48,297 nt of DNA, from NCBI GenBank assembly GCA_003640385.1, contig RCAB01000459.1:1-48297 (forward strand). Direction: 5' to 3'. A model generated the notes under the pieces. That model was not told the DNA's origin. It searched no databases and saw only the letters and a program-made list of their open reading frames with translations. The position numbers and the translations under genes are program-made. This document shows, piece by piece, positions 13,896 to 25,029 of the stretch (its first letter is position 1; the number at the start of each line of letters is the position of its first letter). This DNA comes from Setaria digitata. Taxonomy: Eukaryota > Nematoda > Chromadorea > Rhabditida > Setariidae.

Positions 13896-16800
13896 AATTA
13901 GCTGCAATAATTCAAAAATTAGCCGAAAAAGAAGTAAAAAAAAAATGAAAAAAATAACTGCGAAGAGCCATCAGAAAGAATTTTCATTGCAAATTCATCG
14001 AGAACTGTTGCTGGAATGAATTCCGAAAAGGCATAAACTTTGACAAAAGCATAAATTGAAACGATAATGAATCGACACAACAACCAACATCGTTAGTACT
14101 GCGAGAGTGGAAAGAGGAAAAGTTTGCTTTTGCAAGAGATGGGGTGACATTTGGAGGGGACACTTTTTAGACAATCATGAAGTGGCATAAACTAATTTCC
14201 TCATTACTGCGATTCCACACAGATCAAATTTTAAATCTTTGGAAAAATGATGGGGAAAAAAAAAGGAAGAAAAGAGATAAGGCAGAGAATTTTAAATATG
14301 AAAATGATTGCAAATTGGTACAAATCTAATTTATTTCGAAGGCATAAATAAACTTTGAAAATTGTGAATAGTAGTTTAAATATGAAATATCCTTATTCAG
14401 AAATAGTTTTTTTTTTTCGAGTCTTTTTGATTGCAAAAATGAAATTCTATACTTAAAAGAAAAAAAAAAAGTTTTTTTGCTACAATTTTTTTTAAATTAG
14501 GAAATAAAAAATTAAGAAAAAAAAACGGAAGGATAAATCATATTAATCTCGTGAGATTCAAGGCAATGTTGGTTGGTAATGAATTTTTAGAAGCTTTTTT
14601 TTTTCTTTTTTTTTTTCTTTTCCAGAATAAAACGGAAGGAAAGAGTTTATTTGAAGGGCTATCTGATCAAAAGTATTTTTATAAATGATGAACAATTTGG
14701 ATAAATCTTAATTCGCTTTTTAAAAGCATTATCTGGCGTTTTTTTTTTTTCTTAATAAAAATTTGTTTTTTTTCTTTTTTTAAAGAGGTTTTTATAAAAG
14801 CAATTTCGTCGAGAAAAAAAAAAAATTAATTCTTGTTGTATATATTTTTTTTTTTTAATTTATATATAATATACATAGTTTAAGAGCAATATAATTAACA
14901 GCTATCTTTGAAATTAAATTTCAACAGTGCATAAAAATAAATTTTCTTTTTAAAAATATTTAGAGAGAAGGAAACGGGATTTAGTCGAATTGAATTCTAT
15001 TTTTACGATAAAATAAAAGAAAATAAAAATTTACAACAAAACTGAATTTCATTCCATGAAATCAAGTAATCCAGCAGTTTTTCTTTGCAATAATAATAAC
15101 AATTTATAAAATTTTTTTTTTTGCTCCGATTATCTTAAACGATTAAGAAAAAAAAAAAAAAAAAGTAATAAATGAAAAAAAAAAATCATCTGTTGTCATT
15201 TTTCGATATTTTTTTCTTGAAAACTTAAAAAAAAAGAAGAAAAAAAAAACAACAACAACAACAACAACTTCAAAATATTAAAAAAAAAAAAAAAAACAAT
15301 TTTTTTTTTTATCACATCGATGTTGCTGCAGTCGAATAAGTTATCCATTTTTTTTCACATTTATAAATTTTGATTTTTAAAATGTCAACTTTAACCGATT
15401 TACAATTTTTTTTTCTTTCCTGTTCAGTAAGAGTGCTTTTATAAAATTTTTTGGAAAAAGCATGTTATTGGATGGAATAAAAATGATTTAAGCCGAAGTT
15501 CTTCTTTCCTTCCGTTTGCTATCAGCTATGGACATATTTTCTTTCTTTTTTTCTTTTTTATTTTTATTTTTTATTTTTTTTTTTGAGATCCAATCAAGCT
15601 AGCTAGGCCTTTTTTTTTCTTGTTCATTTTTATATTGCACATTCCAAAATATGTTATTGCTGCATTTTACGACGTCATTTCATCAACTAATAAATATTTC
15701 TTAGAGCATTTAAAAATTAGCCTTCTTTATAACATCAAAAAAAAAAAAATGCTAACAACAAGTGAAAGAAAAACTTTATGAAATTTGAAAAAAAAAAAAA
15801 AAAAAAGTTAGTTTGTGTAAATTTTTCGAACAAGTTTTCTCAACCAAAATCTCTTCTGGCCATATTTTTTTTTTTCACCCTTAGTATGTCGCTTTTAGCC
15901 AATTTCTATTGTCATTTTAGAAAATTTCCCTTATCCCCTTCCTCTCTCTCTCTCTTCTTCTTCTTTCTTCTCTCCAAATCAAAGAATAATACTGCTTTAA
16001 AAAAAAATAAATAAATAAATAAATAATTCAGCTCTTTTCTTTTTAAATAAATTGAAAGTTAAAATAAGAGAAATAACCTATAATGCATATTTTGAAGAAA
16101 GCTAAAACTGAAATGAGAAAAAATACATAAATAAATAAAGTCGAAAACATTTATAAATATTAAATTTTTTTTTTTTTTTTTTAAATGATATCTTCAAAAC
16201 AAGAGCCCTTCACTATAGTGATATTTCTTCGAGAGAGTTCTTTGCTATATCGATATCATTTCAAATGTTTTTCTGATATTATTTCAGCAAATCTTTACTG
16301 CATTAATATTCCACCCCAGTGACAATATTTCGAGAGTTCCTCTCTATTTTAATATTATTTCGAAGTTTTTTTTTTTATTCTATACTGATAATAATTTCGA
16401 GACTGATATTCCTTTGATCATTTTTTTTCTGTGCTAATATTTTTTTCAAGTGTTTTCACTTTATTGATATCATTTTGAAAATTTCTTCCTGCACTGATTC
16501 TACTGCAATAGTTCTTCACCGTACTGATACTGATTTCGAGAGTTTATCAGTATCGTGTTGTTTGTTCTCCTCATTCAGTGGAGGATATGACTTCAGTTTA
16601 TCTCTATGACTAATTAATAAGTAATTCATTTATTGCCAGTTAATAAAAAAAAAAATCCTTTTTCTTTAAATGGTTGGATGACGAGATAAAGAGAGGTAAA
16701 AGACCTCAAAAATTCATTAACTATTCGATGAAAAGATTTTTTATAACCCACTGATTTTACGATAAATTTAAAAAAAAAAATTAAATTAAAACAGCAAACA

Positions 16801-18628
16801 GTTAGGAATTTTCTTTTTTTTTTTTTTTGTTCGATGAATTTTGACAATGCACATTAAATTTAAATTTTCTTTTCAGACATTTATTTTTCTTTTTTTTTTT
16901 TTTTCATAAAAATACTCAACTGTTTTTAATTTTAATAGGTAAATATCCTATCGATGTGTGTGGCCAAGTTTTTCTTTTGGTAGAAAAAGTAAACAATATT
17001 AAGTTTTAAATTTAAGAACTTGTTATGGTTCGTCTTTTTTTCGTTTTTTTTTCTTTTTTTTTTTTTTTTTTGCTTGTTTCAGTTTTTTAATTTTACAGAT
17101 ACAGACTTTTTTTTTATAAAATTTCACTAAAATTCTTCTCCCAATAAGTTATGTCAATATGGTCGTGAAAATTATAACATAAAACGAAAAATTTTAATTA
17201 AGATTAAAATTCATAAAATTAAATCTTTACAATTTATTAGATCAATATCCCACTGCACTCAATGAGAAATATCAGTAAAAAGTGAATTTTCTCAAAATTT
17301 GCTTTATGCATTCCTGTCTGATTATATTTTGCACAGAAAATTTTCCTTCTTTTTTTTTTTTTTTTCTTGTAAATGATATAAAATTGCTAATTAGCAAAGA
17401 AAATGTGTTTCAGGGTTTACTGAGGATTTTAAATATTTTTAGATGTAGCAGAAGTTTGAAAATATTTTAGGTGACATTTTTTCTTTCAGTATACTCGATG
17501 AATTTCCCTTTCATTTGTTATTTTTATATTTTTTCGTTTTTCTTTTTTTTTTTTTCCCATCATTTTCTAATTAATGACATTGATTGGTAAATATCATGAT
17601 GCTAGTTGATGCTTCAGTCCTCTCCATCTGAAATTAAATACTGAAAATTATGTGTAAAAGTACTACTTATTTTCACTCTGTTGACATTCATAATTTTAGA
17701 ATAAAGCGAAAAAAAATAATGAAAATTTCTGGAGATAATAAAAATAAAAATTTATTAATATCAAATTCTCTCATAAAAATCGCAATTCATTTCTTTGCCT
17801 GGGAAAGGTGATCGAGAGGGAAGGAGAAAAAGAAAGAGAGAAAAGAAATAAAAGAAAAAAAAATTTTTTTCATTTTTCTTATCAAAAATATTTCATTCGC
17901 AATTAAGTGATAAATTTTGAAGTTGCTAATCAGATAACAGCAAACGATAATTGTTAAAAATTTTTAATATTCTAATCCTAACAAAAGTTAAAAAAGGAAA
18001 ATCCTTTAGGATATGTTATGCTAAAGAAAAACAAAACAAAAAAGTGAAGGAATGAAGAAAAAAAATCAATGTTGTAGATTGAATCTGATGAGAAAGCATA
18101 AGTTGAATGGACATCATCAAATAATAAATATTTAACTAAAAAAAAAAAAAAATGACAAATAAAAGTTTCGTTTTTTGTTTTTTTTTTTTTTTTTTATTGC
18201 ATTCTCTCAGGAAATAGCATGGAAATGAAATAAATGATAATGATAAAGAATCTGTATATGAATAATTAAATTTTAATGCCATCTTCTTTTTTAATCAAAA
18301 TTATCAAGTAAGAATAAAAATTTAACAGAATTTATCTTTAAGTACTAGAATAACAATTTATCAGTGATCGACTGGATTTACAATTGAACATTCAGTGATT
18401 GCAATGACATAATTTATCAAAATGCATCTGTAATAATCTTGTACACGAAAATGAAATTTGCATTTTATCAGTGACCAGAATGACTTAGCTAATCAAATTA
18501 TTCAAAACTATAAGTAAAATTTTTATTTAATAATATTTGGATATACTTCTGATATGATACCGATAATTCATAAATGTTAATCACATATATGATAAGATCC
18601 GCTCCTCATCACTGTGATCTGTTATCAG
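13453..18628. other. Gene-poor AT-rich region upstream of the transporter
   Basis: The transporter promoter should lie in the first few hundred bases. The rest is poly-A and poly-T rich. A less AT-rich island at 13960-14170 is open in several frames on both strands, and I could not build an exon there. A degenerate tandem repeat sits at 16.2-16.55 kb. Confidence 0.6.
16205..16555. repeat. Degenerate minisatellite, unit about 40 bp
   Basis: Roughly eight diverged units follow a pattern of atttcgagagttcttc, then an actatactgata-like part, then atcatttcgag. Clear members start near 16228, 16330, 16393, 16500 and 16540. No coding content was seen. Confidence 0.6.
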
Positions 18629-18770
18629 AGTTGAAACATTTTCTACCAATACATTAACCGACGAAGATCGATCATCCTACATATACGGAACTGAAGCTAA
18701 GAATGATAATTTTGATATGCTAAAACAGTACAGCAACCACAAATGCAAATTCACCTTTGGTCCAGATTAA
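18629..18770 (+). CDS. Possible isolated terminal exon, product unknown
   Basis: After an acceptor (gttatcag, ending at 18628) a frame of 46 residues runs to TAA at 18768-18770. It has coding-like composition (LTDEDRSSYIYGTEAKNDN, ending KCKFTFGPD). The island is clearly less AT-rich than its surroundings. I do not recognise the protein and found no partner exon. The minus strand is also open here for about 30 codons (DDRSSSVNVLVENVS), so the strand is not certain. Confidence 0.35.
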
Positions 18771-19940
18771 AACGAATTTTCCTGAAATATAATTTTTAGA
18801 AGGATTTGTTGAAATTTTATACATTTACACACGAGAAGTTTGCTCATTCCTTTTGTTGAAAATTCCATGTTAAACAGCATAATTGTTGGATAATTAAGTG
18901 ATAAAATTTATAAAAGTCTAATTAAGTTGAAATGTAATTCTAATTTCTTCATGTATAGTTCGCATATCAAAATTTTGCAATTGCTACCATAAGTTTTCGC
19001 TTATTAAACAAATTAATTTCATCTTAGATGTTTAGTATTTTGGAAAAAAAAAAAAAAAAAAACGTTGTTAAATTAGTTTTTAAACTATAAAATATTGAGA
19101 TGGAAAATGTGATTCTCAAACATTGGTCTAATTTGCCTATTAATAACGATGTCATTATCACTCGTTGATTCATTTTAAATATTTTACAAAATAGCATATC
19201 TATTTTCTATTAACTATGATCTGTTCATTTCGCAATTTTCTTCGATCTCTCTTTTTTGTCAAAAAAAAAAAAAAAAATCCTTTGAACTATAAAAAATATT
19301 TTAAACTTCTCCAGAAAAATAAATAACTAAATAAACAGAAGGAAAAAGAAGAAAAACAACTCATCTTTTTAATCATTTTCAAATTCAGACTATTTACTAA
19401 AAAAAAAAAAAGAAGAAAAAAAAAAACGAATTTTTAAAATTTAAAAACATTTTCGTAATTGTGGTGAAATAATTTGTAGACTAAAACGAAAAATGAACAC
19501 ATTCAGTGTAGCGATGATGGTCAACGAAAAAATAAATATTAGTTCCTTTTCAACGAACATTTTCAAATTTTACACAGTTAACTGGTATCATTAAAAATTA
19601 TACTTCTGAATTCGCTGAATTCTAACTGGAAAAAAAAAAAAAAGAAAAGGAAATGGAAGAAAGAGAGGAAAGAAAAACAAAACTACACGGAAATGGTACA
19701 AAATAATCAAGCAATTTGTTGTTGCAATGCATGCAATCATATAAATTTTTATTAAATTTGATTAATTTTAAAATGTAAATTTTAGCATAAACATCGAGCG
19801 AGTAATGATGTAACCTGTTTGAAATGTTTGGCAAAATTTTTGTCCAGAAAAGGAAAAAAAAAAAAAAAAAAAGAGAAAAAAAACCAGATGCAGAAACAAA
19901 GCAAGAAAAGCAAAAAAAAGCGACTTTATGAAGTTTTATC

Positions 19941-19988
19941 CCTCTCTCTCTCTCTCTCTCTCTCTCCCTCTCTCTCCCTCTCTCTCTC
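19941..19988. repeat. (CT)n microsatellite
   Basis: About 24 CT units, interrupted by two extra C residues. This is a simple repeat, preceded by a purine-rich AG/A stretch at 19845-19920. Confidence 0.9.
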
Positions 19989-20084
19989 GTCCATCACAAT
20001 CGAATGTGTTATGAAGAATGAGCTACCTTATTTGAATACATTTTGTTGAACAAAAAAAATAAAAGTTTTCTGCTTTGAGCGAGA

Positions 20085-20190
20085 ATGAAAATGAGTATGA
20101 CACTTCGAGAAAATGACCATTGCGTGACATCTCGAGAACACTAAAACTCTATGAAATCTCGAGAAAAAGGCCATTACGTTCAGTTCAAAA
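20085..20190. repeat. 27-bp tandem repeat, about four diverged units
   Basis: Units begin at gagaatgaaaatgag, gagaaaatgaccattg, gagaacactaaaactc and gagaaaaaggccattac, joined by ttc or ctc. Because 27 is a multiple of three, one minus-strand frame reads a nine-residue repeat (FSRFHRVLV, FSRCHAMVI, FSKCHTHFH). No start, signal peptide or splice context supports a gene. Confidence 0.65.
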
Positions 20191-20763
20191 AAAAAAGCCA
20201 CTTCAAAGATGCAAAAATTAAAGTTTGCTATGATGGAATTCATCGAGAAGGAGCAGTAATAATAAAAATATTTTGGTGTTCTTTATGAAATCAAAAGGAA
20301 AAAAAAATAAGAGGAATTTTTTAACGAATAATTTTTTTTGACAACTTTAAATTTCAATGAATCATTGAAAATTTAAATCTCAATGAACCATGACTAATAG
20401 TTACTTTGAAAAATAAAAATGAAAGGTCAAAAATTTATAAATAATTTAGGTGAAATAATAAAAAATATTCGAATTCAAAAAAAATTTCCTTCTTACCTTT
20501 TTTTGTTTTTTTTTGCAAAGAAAATCGAAACCGAAAATTTCTGCTTTAATGAAAAATTGATAAATGTGTCAATTTTTTTTAGACAGAACATAAAAGAGAC
20601 AGAGAATTTTTTGATGATTTCATATCATTTAAAGACTAATGAATAATGCGAAACTGTAGAGGTAATTAATTTTTGGTGAATGTATGAAAGTACCAACTAC
20701 CTTTTTTTTCATTTTTTTTTTCACTTTATTTTTTTGGCTAATGAATTAGTTCCTTCGACCACA

Positions 20764-20770
20764 TATAAAT
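20764..20770 (+). promoter_or_regulatory. TATA-like box of SXP/RAL-2 gene 1
   Basis: TATAAAT lies 207 bp before the ATG at 20971, within a slightly less AT-rich stretch. The same type of box lies before each of the other two paralogues. Confidence 0.35.
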
Positions 20771-20970
20771 GTTACGAAAATGTCCTTGCAGTGTCATCTT
20801 GTCAACTGTGTGTCACTGAAGAAGAACAACTTTTACCTTTTCCAAATAACTCAACGAATTATTATTACTTCCTGCTTTGAAGTACTGCAATTCTTGCTTG
20901 CACGGTTATTTGATTCCAATTCTTTTCATTCATTTTTATTATTTGGACTAATCTTTTCCTTATCACAATA

Positions 20971-21044
20971 ATGAAATTATTAATCATTGCTGCTAGTATA
21001 GTTATTTCATCCATTGTTGCTCAACAACAACAACAACAACGAAG

Positions 21045-21075
<31 letters not shown>

Positions 21076-22063
21076 CTGCAAGAACAAGTGCCACCATTTT
21101 TGGTTGGTGCACCACAAAATGTTGTTAATGAATTTCGAGAAATAATTGCTACTGGAGGGCAACGAACAGATAAACAAATGGAGCAAGCAATCGAATCATG
21201 GATTGCAAGACAAAATCAAAAAATTCAAGTAATTAGTTGCTTGTTGCTTAATTAGGAGGGAAATTATTTTTTTTCAAATGCAGAAGTTTGAAAAAAAAAA
21301 ATGAAATGTTAATAGGTAAAAACTTGAAAATGAGGAAAATTTTTGAAAAAATTTTATTTTCAAATTAAAAAAAAAAAAAAAAAAAAAAGAGAAATAACTA
21401 ATTGAGTTCTCTGTTTTGTTTTGTTTCAAGCTAAAGTTAAATTTCAGCAAGCTTTTCAACAATTCAAAAAGCAAGCAATTGCTGCCATGCAGCAAATTGA
21501 AGCTCAGCATAAGTTAGCTGCAGCGAAATTTTCACCTGCAGCTAAGCAAGCAGATTTAAGACTAAGTGCAATCGCTAAGGATCCAATGCTAACAGCGTCG
21601 CAGAAGGAAGCGCAGATTCGACAAGTCGTTAACTGTAAGTTGATTCATCACGTGAAAAAAAAAAAAAAAATCAGTCGTAGAATCCAAGTCTTAAATAGTT
21701 TTAGACTTAACGCAACGGAAAATTTGGATTCGTATTTATTTGTTTAATAAAACTTACTAAGACTAATTTGGTATTCACGTTGAGGTAGGCCATTACAGAA
21801 GCAAAGCAAACTCAGATCCAATGAATTTGTTCCATTTCTAGTCTTACGTAGTTTTAGAATTATCAAGCAACTAATATCTAGACTTATTGGCAAAGTTTTT
21901 CGGATTCTTTGTTGTTTGTTTTTTGCTTCAATTAGCATAATTTTTAATTTCTTTTTAAATGTAACTTCTTGCATACTTCATATTGATAGTTATTTTTCAT
22001 TGATTTGTTTTAGCATTAGCACCAAGTGTCAAGCAAGAATTACAAAATGCAATGCAAGGATGA
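20971..22063 (+). CDS. SXP/RAL-2 family secreted protein, paralogue 1 (poly-Q form)
   Basis: SXP/RAL-2 (DUF148) proteins are small secreted or surface helical proteins restricted to nematodes, known as strong filarial antigens; their biochemical role is not settled. Exons 20971-21228, 21448-21634 and 22014-22063 give 164 aa, with intron phases 0 and 1. Signal peptide MKLLIIAASIVISSIVA is followed by a Gln-rich stretch of about 20 residues split by RR, then the family signature VPPFLVGAP, and in exon 2 KFSPAAKQADLRLSAIA. The protein ends QELQNAMQG. The exon 2 start at 21448 (after tttcag) is chosen over the upstream caag because it keeps phase and gives the same 187-bp exon as both paralogues. 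The poly-Q leader resembles SXP-1-type proteins more than the other two copies do. Confidence 0.92.
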
Positions 22064-23456
22064 AATGGAATCGATGTGTAAGATTCGATAAAAAAAAAAG
22101 TAACTAACTAAAAAATTTTCTAACTTCAGAAATTGTGATGTGTTAATTAAACTTATTATCCTGTCATGTTCTGTTCCTCCATCTTTCTTTTAGAAGAGAA
22201 AAAATGACATAGTTGTGAAATAAATTATGTTATAATTCAAGTTTGCTAGGTTATGAAAACAATTTGCACCACTGGTACCAATTTTATTTAATTTTGTATA
22301 ATTATATATTTTGAAATTATTAGTTATTTTTTATTAAAACAAATTTGCAGGCAATTGTTAGGAAAAACAATAGACAGGAATAATTTAATATCGCACTACA
22401 AAAGTTTTCATCGCTTTTTATTTTTTATTTTCATTTTTTTTTTCGTGAATTTATTGAAATTCAAATTTATTCTATAATGAATGCCTAACATTACCTTTGG
22501 TTTGTTTAATGAAATTTCAACAGATCAAAAATGAAAAGAAGAATGAAAAGCGAAGGAGATGAAAAGTTTGCTATTTCATTTTAGAATTTTAAAATTTAGA
22601 AATCAATACGCATCCAAAGTTTGCGAAAAAAAAAAAATTATTTTGAAAAGAAAATTTTAAATAACGAAAATAAAATCAAAAGATCCAAGATCCATCTTGG
22701 CTATTTCTAACTTTGCTTTTATTCAATTCAGCCATCCTCCTCTTCTTTCTTTCTGCCTTTTTACCTTTGTTTTACTGAACAGTAGCTGGTATTTAAACGA
22801 TCCAAACAAACAGTTTTTTGGTAAAAATAAATTTCCATAATTTGAAGCAAATTGAAAATAACTTCGCTTATTTTTCTTTTATTTCTTCTTTTTTTTTTTT
22901 TTTCATATAGAAGATATTCCGAATGAATTTCATATTGTTCCTTGACGAATAGTAAATGTTTTTTTTCTGAATTTTATTCTTTTAATTTTCTTATTCCCTT
23001 TTTTTTTTTGATCTTCTGTAATTATTATTTTAAATGAATATATCAATTAGTGATAATTATTTAGTGAGAATATATGTATTTCCGTTTTACAAATTGTGAA
23101 TGAAGTAAACTATGATGGAATCCATCTTTGTTAAACGTAATTAATACAGACAAGGAAGTAATAAAGTTGAAACTTTTGTTCATTTTGTTGTCGATTACAA
23201 ATATGACTCAAAATTATCGTACAATAAGTGATATATTAGAAATTTAATACTTTTAGAAATTAATTAATAGATTTGAAAAAAAAAATAATTTAAATACACA
23301 CATTTCGTAAATATTTCAAGAGAAAAAAAAAATGATAAGTCGGGAATTATTTTACGGATAATTAGCAATAGAAACAAAATGAGTAATTTAGAGTAAATTT
23401 TTGAAAAAAAAAAAAAAAAGAAAAAGAAAAAAGGAATAAAAAAAGGTAGAAAAACG
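22064..23456. other. 3' UTR and intergenic region between SXP/RAL-2 genes 1 and 2
   Basis: Starts with the 3' UTR of gene 1, with AATAAA at 22219-22224 about 155 nt past the stop. The rest is AT-rich with no convincing frame. Confidence 0.6.
22219..22224 (+). terminator. Candidate polyadenylation signal of SXP/RAL-2 gene 1
   Basis: AATAAA about 155 nt after the TGA at 22061-22063. Confidence 0.45.
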
Positions 23457-23463
23457 TATAAAA
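23457..23463 (+). promoter_or_regulatory. TATA-like box of SXP/RAL-2 gene 2
   Basis: TATAAAA (in aaacgtataaaacaaat) lies 180 bp before the ATG at 23637. Confidence 0.35.
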
Positions 23464-23636
23464 CAAATAATCTAAAATGCAAATTTACCCTTCTGAAAGT
23501 TAAAAGAAACAAAAAAAAAAACATCATAACTTGCAACTTTATTTTCATCCTCACTCGTTTTTTTTTTTCTTTGTTTTTTATTTTAAATAATTAAATTTTC
23601 TAGATTTTCTCATAGAAAATTTCGGTGACTGAAAGC

Positions 23637-24003
23637 ATGAAATTTCTCGTATCAGTGCTTACAATTGCATTATTCGTCTGCATTGTTAATGCTAATTATC
23701 AACTTATGATACCACCGTTTCTGATGGGTGCTCCAGAATCAACGGTGCAGGAATTACAAGAATTGATAAAACGAAATATCAATAAACCAGATTTTGAGGT
23801 GGAAGCACTGGTCGAGCAATGGGCAAATGAAAAAGGTGGCACAATTAAGGTGTGAATTAATTGTTTCATTAAAAAAAAAAAAAAAAAATCAGTAATTTGC
23901 AGAAAGAAAAGGAAAAAAAAAAAAGTCAAAAAGAAAGAAGAGAAGGAAGAAAAAAAAAGATAGATTAAATACAATTGCACATTAAGCGTTTACATTTTTA
24001 TCA

Positions 24004-24034
<31 letters not shown>

Positions 24035-25029
24035 TTAAAATTACACCATGCGACATTTCATGAGGCGTCGAAATTTTTAGAAGAAAATAGAAAGTATTTA
24101 AAAATTAATTTTAAAATTTACACATTCTTTATGTTACAAATTTTTAAAAAACGAAAAAAAAATTGATTGTGTCTGAATGATAGAAGAAAATTTCATCAAG
24201 CTCACAAATCATTAATCGAAATGACAAATTAAATAGTTGTCATATCATTTGAAGCTGATAATTAATTATTTTATGATCAACCTACTTTGAATCTCTAACC
24301 TTTCCTAAAGTTTCAGCTAAGACTAACATTTTGCAAAACATTCATAGTCATTTAATCATATCATTTAACATTATCAATTATTCCCATATTGATAAAAACA
24401 TCAGCCTGTTTTTGTTATCATCATATTTTTCCAGGAAAAATTTTATCAATTTAAAGCAGATATGAAGTTAATGCAAGAAAGAGCTAATTCAATGCGGAAA
24501 GCAATGGCGCAAAATTTATCACCGGAAGCAAGAAAGGCTGATGAAGATTTGTCCAGAATCGGAAATAACAAAACATTAAATGTGCAACAGAAACAACGGA
24601 AACTTGCAGCATATTTAGCAGGCAATTAATTTCTTCTAATTTTTTTAATTTGGGAAAAAAAATGTGTTCAATTTGCAATTAGTATAAGTTTAGGTGTAAC
24701 ACTTGTGTGACCCAATTTTGTGGAAAATTTTAGGCTAATAATCTTTTTTTTTTTTCCTTTCATTCCAAAGTTTTGTTCTTTTTTTTTTTTTTTTTTTTAA
24801 ACTCAATATAAAAAATTGCATTCATTTATTTAATTTTCGATTCCAAAACTTAGCTTTAATTTTTTTTTTTTTGATTTTTCTCTATATTTCAGGGGAATTT
24901 TTAAATTCAGTTTTGGTAATTGTTTTTTTGATACTTTTTATGGATTATTATTTCCCAAAAATTTCAGGTTTGTCACCAGAAATCAGAACAGAATTGCAAT
25001 CTGTGCTCTATTTTAGATTCCAAAAATAA
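23637..25029 (+). CDS. SXP/RAL-2 family secreted protein, paralogue 2 (apparent GC-AG intron)
   Basis: Exons 23637-23849, 24435-24621 and 24968-25029 give 153 aa. Signal peptide MKFLVSVLTIALFVCIVNA; signature IPPFLMGAPESTVQELQELI; exon 2 carries NLSPEARKADEDLSRIG. The second intron has no GT donor. A GC donor (gcag|gcaatt at 24622) with acceptor atttcag at 24967 gives the same 187-bp exon 2 and the same phase as both paralogues, and exon 3 (LSPEIRTELQSVLYFRFQK) aligns with their third exons. Without this splice, translation would stop at 24627-24629 after AYLAGN, losing the last 18 residues. The ATG is chosen because it begins the signal peptide; the frame is open about 12 nt upstream. AATAAA overlaps the stop and recurs at 25068. 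Confidence 0.88.

Larger units (their letters stand above)
18771..20763. other. Intergenic region upstream of the SXP/RAL-2 cluster
   Basis: Nothing coding was recognised. It holds poly-A tracts, a (CT)n microsatellite and a short 27-bp tandem repeat, each listed separately. Confidence 0.6.
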
